Shown here one piece after another: positions 57,751 through 64,000 of a stretch of DNA of 64,000 bases. The notes under the pieces were generated by a model. It was not told the DNA's origin. It saw nothing but the letters and a program-made list of their open reading frames with translations, and did no database searches. This DNA comes from Actinomadura spongiicola. GTDB taxonomy: Bacteria; Actinomycetota; Actinomycetes; Streptosporangiales; Streptosporangiaceae. Position 1 is the stretch's first letter; each line of letters begins with the position of its first letter. Location: the NCBI RefSeq assembly GCF_003432485.1, contig NZ_QVNQ01000013.1:62001-126000 (forward strand). The letters are read 5' to 3'. A program made the position numbers and the translations under genes.

Positions 57751-59570
57751 GGCTCGATGTCCAGTTCGTCGTCGGTGTCGATGGCCAGGTCCGCACGAGA
57801 GCCGGCGTCGAGTGCGGCCAGCTCCGCGGGGTCACTGGTGATAACGCTGTGCTCGGCGGGGGAGGCGATAGCCTGGAACGAGACCCGATGGGAGCCGGCC
57901 GCCAAAAGGCCCTCGCCGCGAGAGCAGGCCAGAAGGAACTGGCGTTCGCCCTCGGACAGATTGAAGGCGTCCCCCACAGCATCGATGGCCTGCGGGGCTT
58001 GGCGGAGCAGGATCTGCGTGGTGGCGTTGGCCACCACGGCTTGACCGAGCCCGGTGCCGAGCAGGTCGGCGGCGTCCTGGGTGACGACCGCCAGGGCGCA
58101 CCAGTACTTGCGCGCAGACTTGGCCAGGCGGAACAGGAACTTGGCGCCGTCGGGCTCGCGCATTAGCAGCCATGCCTCATCTACCACCACCAGGCGGCGC
58201 TTGCGGTCGCGCGGGTTGGACACCCGCCGCCAGACCGCGTCCAGCGCGAGCAGGGTGCCTGCGGCGCGCAGCTCGTCGGGCAGATCCCGTAGCGAGAAGA
58301 CCAGCAGGTGCCCGTCCGGCCGGGTGGTCGTGGTGCCGTCGAACAAGTCCCGGTGCGTACCAGTCACGAACGGAGCGAGCCGGGCGGCGACCTCACCAGC
58401 TCTCGGATCCTCGGTGTCGTCGCGCAGCGCAGTGGCCAGGTCGGCCAGTAGCGGGGCGGGCCGGGTCCAGGTGCGCGGGTCGCTGGTGATGCCCGCTCGG
58501 GCGTACACTTCCACGATCGCCCGGTCCAACGCCGCCTTGCCGGCCGGGTCCAGCGGCTCGTCCAGCAGCACGCCGATCAGGGTGTGCAGGAACAGCGCGC
58601 GGCGGGTGAACGCGTCCGTCCCGGCGTTGAAGGCGGGAAGGTCGAAGGGATTGAGGCGGACGCCGGGAGAGCCGAGCGAGATGTGGGAGCCGCCGACCGC
58701 GCCGCACAGCCGGGCGTACTCGTCCTCGGGGTCGATGACGGCGACCTCGACTCCGGCGTACAGCGATCGCAGTATCTCCAGCTTGGTCAGGTAGGACTTG
58801 CCGGCGCCGGAGCGGGCCAGCACGACCGAGTTGTGGTTGTCCAGGCCCCACCGGTCCCACAGCACCAGGCTGGAGGAGGCGGTGTTGATCCCGTACAGCA
58901 CGGTCGTGTCGGTGATCGGCGCGTCCAAATCGGGCGAGCTGAACGGGAAACTGGCCGCGAGCGCTTGGGTGTCGAAGGTGCGGCGCATGCGCAGACCGTC
59001 GACGCCGATCGGCAGGGTGGTGGTCAGTCCTTGTAGCGGGCGGAAGGTGGCCGGGGCGGCGTCTAGCAGCAGTGAGGACGCCAGCGCCCGCACCTGCGAG
59101 CACTCGGCCTCCAGCGCCTCCTGGCCGGGGGCGTGCACGGTGAAGTACAGGCCGACTCGAAACAGCTTGGTCTGCCCGCGGGCGAGCGCGGCGGCCAAGC
59201 CGCGGGCGTCCTCTGCGGCTGCGGTGGCTTGGAAGTCCTCTAGGCGGCCGTGTTCGGCGTCAGAGCGGGCCGAGGATTCCAGCCGGGCGAGCTGGCGGCG
59301 TAGCCGATCGGCCGCCTCTGTCGGCGGGGTCGGCTCGATGTGTATCGCGACCTCGACCCGACCGGGGTAGGTCAGGAGCGGCTCCAACCATCCGGGGCCG
59401 ACCTCTGCGGGGTACCCGGTGATCGCGAACGACGCGCAGACGCCGTCGGACAGGTTCAGGGTGCGCGTACCGACTTCGATTGCGTCCGGCCCCACCGTTG
59501 CCGGGCCTGTTTGCGGGCGTGTACCGGTGCCGAAGCGCAACCGCGAGCGTGCGGTTTTCAGCAGAGTCAT
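57747..59570 (-). CDS. VirB4-like T4SS ATPase
   Basis: 607 residues from ATG 59570, six bases after GGAGG and overlapping the PrgI-like stop (ATGA). Motifs: Walker A LARSGAGKSYLTK, IDPEDEYARL, Walker B LVVVDEAWLLM, then TQDAADLL and LLRQAPQAIDAV. The N-terminal part (VGPGWLEPLLTYPGRVEVAIHIEP...RLRRQLARLESS) is the CagE/TrbE/VirB4 region. It energises pilus assembly and substrate transfer. Acidic C-terminal tail. Confidence 0.93.
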   Translation of the reverse strand: MTLLKTARSRLRFGTGTRPQTGPATVGPDAIEVGTRTLNLSDGVCASFAITGYPAEVGPGWLEPLLTYPGRVEVAIHIEPTPPTEAADRLRRQLARLESSARSDAEHGRLEDFQATAAAEDARGLAAALARGQTKLFRVGLYFTVHAPGQEALEAECSQVRALASSLLLDAAPATFRPLQGLTTTLPIGVDGLRMRRTFDTQALAASFPFSSPDLDAPITDTTVLYGINTASSSLVLWDRWGLDNHNSVVLARSGAGKSYLTKLEILRSLYAGVEVAVIDPEDEYARLCGAVGGSHISLGSPGVRLNPFDLPAFNAGTDAFTRRALFLHTLIGVLLDEPLDPAGKAALDRAIVEVYARAGITSDPRTWTRPAPLLADLATALRDDTEDPRAGEVAARLAPFVTGTHRDLFDGTTTTRPDGHLLVFSLRDLPDELRAAGTLLALDAVWRRVSNPRDRKRRLVVVDEAWLLMREPDGAKFLFRLAKSARKYWCALAVVTQDAADLLGTGLGQAVVANATTQILLRQAPQAIDAVGDAFNLSEGERQFLLACSRGEGLLAAGSHRVSFQAIASPAEHSVITSDPAELAALDAGSRADLAIDTDDELDIEP

Positions 59571-60514
59571 CCCCATCCTCCAGCGGATGTGATCGTTTCG
59601 GCGGGTGCCGCCCGCTGATCCGTTGCCCCGGCCGGGGTGGTGTGCCAGGGGTTGCAACAGGCGGCCAGCACCGCGGTGGCGGGACCGCCGGGCAACACGC
59701 GGACGGTGATGCCTGCGGCGGCCAGAGCACGCATGGCTTCGTCGGCGCGGCGCAGCACCCGTTGTGCGGCCCCGTCACCGGCACGGCCATGGTGCGATTC
59801 GCGCAGCACGAGCAGCACTTGGCGGCGCAGCAGGTCCCGGCGCCGTGCCAGGTCGGCCAGGAAATCGGCGTGCTCGATCGCCGCTTGTTCCAGCTCCGGG
59901 TGGGCCAGCGTGGGTGCGTGGTCGCGCAACCCGGAGATCAGCGGGGCCAGGTCGACGTCCTGCGCGCGGACCACAATTTGCGCCGGGCCCGACAGCGAGT
60001 TCAGCCAGCGGCCGAATACCCCCACCAGTGCGGCCTGCTCCTGCGGCGTGCGCAATGCGAAACTCACCGTGCTGGCCTGGCACACCACCGCCGCGCCATC
60101 GGCGTCCAGGTCGATCACACCGTCAGCGGAGATCGCGGCTGCGGGTAGCCGCAGCGGCGCGGGCAGTGGCTGCTGCTTCTGCTGTGCCCAGGTGGGTGGT
60201 GCGACGACCCCTTCGGGGGCAAGGACTAGGCGGCGCGGGGAGCGGGCGTGCCGGATCGCTGCCAGCAGCAGCCGATCCAGCCCCACCCCGTCGCGGCGGC
60301 CCAGCGCCAGTACGGCGGCCGCTGCCCCGGACGGGAACGCCGCCGCGGCGAACACCGGCAACGGCACTAGGCCGCGGGTGGCGGTGAAGGCCAGCCACAG
60401 CACCGCACCGGTCGCGGCCAGGATGGCTACCTGGCGGGCGGTGAGGCCGGCCAGGATCTTGTCGGGGGTTTCCACATCGGCGGGGATTCGGACGCTGTGC
60501 TCGTCGGGCGGCAT
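59567..60514 (-). CDS. PrgI-like T4SS membrane protein
   Basis: 315 residues from ATG 60514, preceded by a perfect GGAGGTGA. VRIPADVETPDKILAGLTARQVAILAATGAVLWLAFTATRGLVPLPVFAAAAFPSGAAAAVLAL is the PrgI/VirB3-like start with two membrane helices; the rest is a cytoplasmic extension (FALRTPQEQAALVGVFGRWLNSLSGPAQIVVRAQDVDL). It lies next to VirB4, as VirB3 does in other systems. Confidence 0.85.
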   Translation of the reverse strand: MPPDEHSVRIPADVETPDKILAGLTARQVAILAATGAVLWLAFTATRGLVPLPVFAAAAFPSGAAAAVLALGRRDGVGLDRLLLAAIRHARSPRRLVLAPEGVVAPPTWAQQKQQPLPAPLRLPAAAISADGVIDLDADGAAVVCQASTVSFALRTPQEQAALVGVFGRWLNSLSGPAQIVVRAQDVDLAPLISGLRDHAPTLAHPELEQAAIEHADFLADLARRRDLLRRQVLLVLRESHHGRAGDGAAQRVLRRADEAMRALAAAGITVRVLPGGPATAVLAACCNPWHTTPAGATDQRAAPAETITSAGGWG

Positions 60515-60529
60515 GATTGGTCACCTCCG

Positions 60530-62101
60530 TCAGCTGGGCCGTTTCCACGGGCGGTGCGGGTCGGGCTGATATGGAGCCGGAGGGGGCGGGCGCGTTGGCT
60601 GGGGTGGCGGTGCGCGCCAGTCCCCGGCGTGCGGAGGTGTCCAGGCGGTCTCCGGGCGGCCCCAGCGCTGCTGCTCACCCACGCTGTCGGGTGCCGGACG
60701 TCCGTGATGCACGCGCTCGTGCCAGGCCGGATCGGGCGGCATCCACCGCCCGTGCGCCGGTCCCCACCGTGGCTGCGCCATCTCGCCTGGCCCCGCAGGA
60801 GGCGGCGTTTTCGGCCCCGGGGGAAGGGGCGGAACTGACGGGCCCGTGGAGCGCCCCGCAGGCGGGGGCGGAGGAGGTGTTCTGCCCGCGCTGCCACGGG
60901 CCCCGGCGAGCCGTCCGAGCAGCCCGCGGAACAGGAAGAACGAAGCGATCATTTTGGCCGTCCGGGTGATCGGGCTGCGGCTGATCACGCCGCCCTGCCA
61001 GATCAGGCGGGAGATCCAGGAGGGGATGCGCACCAGCACGTACAGCAGGCAGATCGTCGTCCATAGGTCCACCTGGTCACCGGGGGTGCGAAAGCCCAAG
61101 ATGGTGACCATGTCGGTGGTGAGCACGACCCGCATCGCGGCGATGAACACCAAAGCTTGGGCGACCTGGATGGCCAGCACGCCGAAGAAGCAGCGCCACC
61201 ACAGCTTGGCCAGACCCTCGGTCTGGGGCAGCGCGTGACACGCGAGTGCGAGCGGGGCGGCGGCGATCAGCAAGATGGTGAGCATGACCCGCGTGATGTA
61301 GATCAGCAGCAGGATCACGCCCAGCGACACCGCCCAGATGGTCACCAGCACGATGAACATCCCGACGTCTCCGGGGTTGAGCGAGTGGATGATGATCTTC
61401 TGGAGCTGATCGGCCGTTTGCTGCGGATCCACCCCCTGACCCAGCAGCGCCGCCGACAACACGTTGGCGAACTCGATCGACTGCCCGATCAGGATCAGGC
61501 TGGTGTTGGAGGCCACCATGCCGACCACCAGACGGGGCACGATGTCCTTGACCGCGTAGGAGCTCTGCAGGGTTTGGCGGCCCATCAAGGTCAGCCCACC
61601 GGCCAGCACCAGCAGCACGTAACAGGAGTTGGCCACTACCAGCGACCCGGTCCACAAGCCCTGCACCCGGCTGGTCTGATCCAGCCGTGGAGTGACCAGC
61701 AGGGATTCGCCCAGAAGCCCGAACACCGGATTGATCGCGGAGGACACCAGGTCCTTGAACCAGTTGTTGATCGCCTGCTTGGCCTTGCACGCGACGTCGA
61801 ACCACCCGCACCCACCCGAATCCTCTTCCGGACTGGTCGGCGTCCCCGGTGAAAAACTCGGGTTGGCCGGTGCGGAGGTACTCGGGCTGGGAGCGCCGGG
61901 CGCCGATGGACTTGGGCTGGTCGGTGTCCCCGACGGTGCCGGGGGCGAAGAACTCGGCGTCGGCGGCGGCTCGGCAGCCACTGCGCCCCGCGGCACGGTC
62001 GTCACGGTGGCCTGCGCGGGGACGGCGGCCAATGCCACCGCGACCGACGCGGCAGCGCAGCAACAAATGACGGCGAGCCAGGTGCGCAGAGCAGTGGACA
62101 T
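60530..62101 (-). CDS. VirB6/TrbL-like polytopic membrane protein
   Basis: 523 residues. Signal peptide (LAVICCCAAASVAVALAAVPAQA), a Pro/Ser/Thr-rich extracytoplasmic stretch, a CGWFDVACKAKQAINNWF amphipathic region, then at least six helices (LVVANSCYVLLVLAGGLTLMG, VVGMVASNTSLILIG, IVLVTIWAVSLGVILLLIYITRVMLTILLIAAAPLALAC, FFGVLAIQVAQALVFIAA). A long Pro/Trp-rich cytoplasmic tail follows. This is the channel component of the T4SS. Confidence 0.85.
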   Translation of the reverse strand: MSTALRTWLAVICCCAAASVAVALAAVPAQATVTTVPRGAVAAEPPPTPSSSPPAPSGTPTSPSPSAPGAPSPSTSAPANPSFSPGTPTSPEEDSGGCGWFDVACKAKQAINNWFKDLVSSAINPVFGLLGESLLVTPRLDQTSRVQGLWTGSLVVANSCYVLLVLAGGLTLMGRQTLQSSYAVKDIVPRLVVGMVASNTSLILIGQSIEFANVLSAALLGQGVDPQQTADQLQKIIIHSLNPGDVGMFIVLVTIWAVSLGVILLLIYITRVMLTILLIAAAPLALACHALPQTEGLAKLWWRCFFGVLAIQVAQALVFIAAMRVVLTTDMVTILGFRTPGDQVDLWTTICLLYVLVRIPSWISRLIWQGGVISRSPITRTAKMIASFFLFRGLLGRLAGARGSAGRTPPPPPPAGRSTGPSVPPLPPGPKTPPPAGPGEMAQPRWGPAHGRWMPPDPAWHERVHHGRPAPDSVGEQQRWGRPETAWTPPHAGDWRAPPPQPTRPPPPAPYQPDPHRPWKRPS

Positions 62102-62107
62102 CGCCGA

Positions 62108-62452
62108 TCAGCCGCCCACGAAGCCTTTGAGGATGGTCACCAGGACCGGTGTCATCACCGCGCCGCCGTAGCCGATCGCGGCGTACTTCAACGTGTTCTT
62201 GGCCTTGCCCACCTCACCCGGATCGCCGCCGGCCAGCAGGTATCGGATGAAACCGACCGTCAAGAACAAGGTCGCCAGCGACACCAGCAACCCCACCAGC
62301 CACCTGGTAATCCGGTTGATCACCGTGTTCAGATCCTGCGGCGGCGCCGCCAGCGCATCGGCGAACGCGTCTGGTGCCGCAAGCACCACCAGCAGGACCC
62401 CGACCAGCACAGCGGCGGTCGGCGGCGCCCACCGGGACAATTTGGAGCGCAT
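62108..62452 (-). CDS. VirB2-like T4SS pilin or membrane protein
   Basis: 114 residues with a long signal peptide (AVLVGVLLVVLAAPDAFA), then two hydrophobic helices (RWLVGLLVSLATLFLTVGFIRYLLAGG and KYAAIGYGGAVMTPVLVTILKGFVGG) separated by a short GDPGEVGKAKNTL loop. This is the TrbC/VirB2-type arrangement. First gene of the leftward T4SS operon, so the operon promoter is expected just to the right. Confidence 0.82.
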   Translation of the reverse strand: MRSKLSRWAPPTAAVLVGVLLVVLAAPDAFADALAAPPQDLNTVINRITRWLVGLLVSLATLFLTVGFIRYLLAGGDPGEVGKAKNTLKYAAIGYGGAVMTPVLVTILKGFVGG

Positions 62453-62844
62453 CGGCCACCTCCTTGATGGACGTGACCGGGGCCCCGCAGCGACCGGGGG
62501 AGGATGCGGGCCGGGCCAGCGGAACCGTCATCTCCTTCCGGCCACGGTCACGCGGCCTCGAAGGGACGGGGACCCGGCCCGCACGGGGCGGGCGGATCGG
62601 CCGCCTGCGGGGCCCCGGCGCCCTCAGGACGCCACACCCCCGCATAGAAACCTCTCAGCAGGCGCGGCCCGCCGTCTCGGTCAGAGGGATCTATGCGAAA
62701 TCTCAGCGCCGCGACCCCAACGGCCATACGCCGCCGCATAACAGCCCGTGGCACAACCAGACTTGGACCGGGCCTGCCGGACTTCGGCCAGGGGGCCCGC
62801 TTCCCTCGCACCCGGCATGGCGCAGACGCCGATCGTCGGCGTGC

Positions 62845-62965
62845 CGCAGCGGCAACGGCAGATCAGCCGTCCGCGAGCACGGCAATGCGACCGGCAAACC
62901 GGCGCCGAACGGAACGGCGCAGCGGCAACGGCAACCTCGGTCAGCGCGCAACGGCACGGCAACGC
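62845..62965. repeat. CGCAGCGGCAACGGCA direct repeats, candidate oriT or partition site
   Basis: The 16-mer CGCAGCGGCAACGGCA occurs exactly twice, at 62845-62860 and 62918-62933, with shorter relatives (GCGCAACGGCACGGCAACG near 62946-62964). They lie in the 612-bp gap 62453-63064 between the T4SS operon start and the divergent methyltransferase, where oriT, a partition site or operators could sit. The gap has no supported gene. Confidence 0.45.
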
Positions 62966-63064
62966 CCGAGGTGGAGGCCGCTTCTAAGAGGTTCCTATGA
63001 GGCTCGTGCCGACAATCGCGTCCGTACCGGAAACCGGTCTGCACGCACAGGAGGGAACGAACAG

Positions 63065-64000
63065 GTGCGCGACCCCTACTGGCACGACACGACCCACGCC
63101 CTCTACGCCGGAGACCCCCGCCAGGTGCTGGCCGAGATGCCCGCCGGATCCGCCGACTGCATCGTCACCAGCCCACCACCATGGAGACCGCAGCCACGCG
63201 ATACGGCCGCAGATGCGCCGACCCGCTACGGCCGCGAGCCCACACCGGCTCTCTACCTCGCCGCCCTTCGCCGCCTCTTCGCCCAAGCCCATCGCGTACT
63301 GGGCGAGCAGGGGACCGCCTGGCTGATCACCAGTGATCGTTATGCCGGCCAGACCGGATGGGACGGCCCGCCCGCAGGCCGCCACCGTCGCCGGATCCGC
63401 GACCACGCGATGACCGGCCTGCCCGCCACCTCTCTGATCGGCCTGCCCTGGCAGCTGGCCTTCGCGCTTCAGGACGACGGCTGGATCGTCTGCAACGTGA
63501 TCGTCTGGAACCAGCCCACCATGGCCAAGACTTCAGCCGCGGACCGGCTCGCGCTCTCCTACGAGCTGATCCTCCTGCTGGTCAAAACAGATCAGTACAC
63601 CTTCGACCGTGACGCCATCGGCCGCCCCCTGGACCGCTTGATCACTGAGCTCGGCCTCGACCACAACCCAAGCGCCGAACAGGAGCGGCAGAGTCAGGCG
63701 CCCCGGTGCGGCTGGCAGCGCATCAGGCGGCACGTCCACCAGCGCGGCAGCGGCAAGGGGATCGGCTATTGCCGCACCCGATGCCGCGCGGCAGCCGACC
63801 CGCGGAAACGGCACGATCGTGAACCGTTGCCGCTCGCGCCCGTCGGCGACGTCTGGTCGTTGCCGCCTCGCCCGCAGCGGCACATCTTGCCGATCGAGGT
63901 GCCGCTCGCCTGTATTGCCACCGGATGCCGGCCCGGCGGCACCGTGCTGGACATGTTCACCGCGGACGCCACCACCGGTCTCGCCGCCCGGCACCTCGGC
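63065..64000 (+). CDS. Amino-DNA-methyltransferase-like protein with altered motifs (partial, right edge)
   Basis: 312 codons from GTG 63065, behind GGAGGG. The layout is that of N4/N6 DNA methyltransferases: ALYAGDPRQVLAEMPAGSADCIVTSPPPW, RYGREPTPALYLAALRRLFAQAHRVLGEQGTAWLITSDRY, DGWIVCNVIVWNQP, GDVWSLPPRP and HILPIEVPLACIATGCRPGGTVLDMFTADATTGLAARHLG. The catalytic SPPY is SPPP here, and the SAM-binding FSGSGTT is FTADATT. Both key sites are therefore altered, so the protein may not methylate DNA. Truncated at the window end. Confidence 0.75.
   Translation, partial: MRDPYWHDTTHALYAGDPRQVLAEMPAGSADCIVTSPPPWRPQPRDTAADAPTRYGREPTPALYLAALRRLFAQAHRVLGEQGTAWLITSDRYAGQTGWDGPPAGRHRRRIRDHAMTGLPATSLIGLPWQLAFALQDDGWIVCNVIVWNQPTMAKTSAADRLALSYELILLLVKTDQYTFDRDAIGRPLDRLITELGLDHNPSAEQERQSQAPRCGWQRIRRHVHQRGSGKGIGYCRTRCRAAADPRKRHDREPLPLAPVGDVWSLPPRPQRHILPIEVPLACIATGCRPGGTVLDMFTADATTGLAARHLG

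Noticed and set aside
1..64000. CRISPR array
   Set aside because: No regularly spaced set of three or more short direct repeats was seen; the tandem and direct repeats found have only two copies.

Overview
The window is high-GC, densely packed DNA from a filamentous actinomycete (phylum Actinomycetota). The evidence is the set of families present: XRE regulators with DUF5753, DUF6879, DUF574 methyltransferases, DUF4192, DUF3560, DUF3085, DUF932, replication-relaxation proteins and actinobacterial Tad genes, plus frequent GTG starts behind strong GGAGG sites. No rRNA, tRNA or CRISPR array was found, so the genus cannot be named. The gene content (a type IV secretion operon, many orphan small genes, an IS element, several broken genes) suggests a conjugative plasmid or a large integrative conjugative element. 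No relaxase, integrase or replication initiator could be recognised.

Layout from left to right: (1) 0-4.1 kb, the edge of a SAM methyltransferase operon, a zinc-ribbon/XRE/TPR regulator, a THEP1-like NTPase and a DUF6879 protein. (2) 4.1-8.8 kb, a compact cluster resembling a ribosomally synthesised, post-translationally modified peptide (RiPP) locus: a divergent XRE-DUF5753 regulator, a 19-residue coupled peptide ORF, a 124-residue unknown protein, a 49-residue candidate precursor, a stem-loop attenuator, a JmjC/Cupin_4 oxygenase, an aldo-keto reductase and an APH-fold kinase homologue. (3) 9.1-16.8 kb, a Tad (Flp-type) pilus operon with translationally coupled genes. (4) 16.8-22.5 kb, a small regulator, an unknown protein, a cytochrome P450 and a 987-residue membrane protein joining a periplasm-type OmpA domain to a cytoplasmic BTAD transcription-activator domain.

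(5) 22.5-48.7 kb, a long run of mostly leftward small genes typical of actinobacterial mobile elements: a PAPS-reductase-family enzyme, DUF4192, a ComM homologue lacking its ATPase residues, DUF3560, DUF3085, a Mom-like acyltransferase-fold protein, a C5-cytosine methyltransferase, DUF932, a ParB-fold protein and many zinc-ribbon-like orphans. Three small genes here are broken by a frameshift or an in-frame stop. (6) 48.7-51.5 kb, a largely non-coding zone of direct repeats, dyads and a 34-bp palindrome around one sigma-factor-like gene. (7) 51.5-52.4 kb, an IS5-like insertion sequence. (8) 52.5-62.5 kb, a leftward type IV secretion operon: VirB2-like pilin, VirB6/TrbL-like membrane protein, PrgI-like protein, VirB4 ATPase, VirD4-like coupling protein, replication-relaxation protein, lipoprotein, and a lytic transglycosylase-NlpC/P60 hydrolase. 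(9) 62.5-64 kb, a repeat-bearing intergenic region and a divergent, degenerate amino-methyltransferase running off the right edge.

The T4SS operon would supply a DNA-transfer machine and the Tad operon surface pili. The methyltransferases, the Mom-like protein and the PAPS-reductase-family protein could together mask or mark the element's DNA (inference). The RiPP-like cluster and the OmpA-BTAD fusion are the strongest candidates for undescribed biology.
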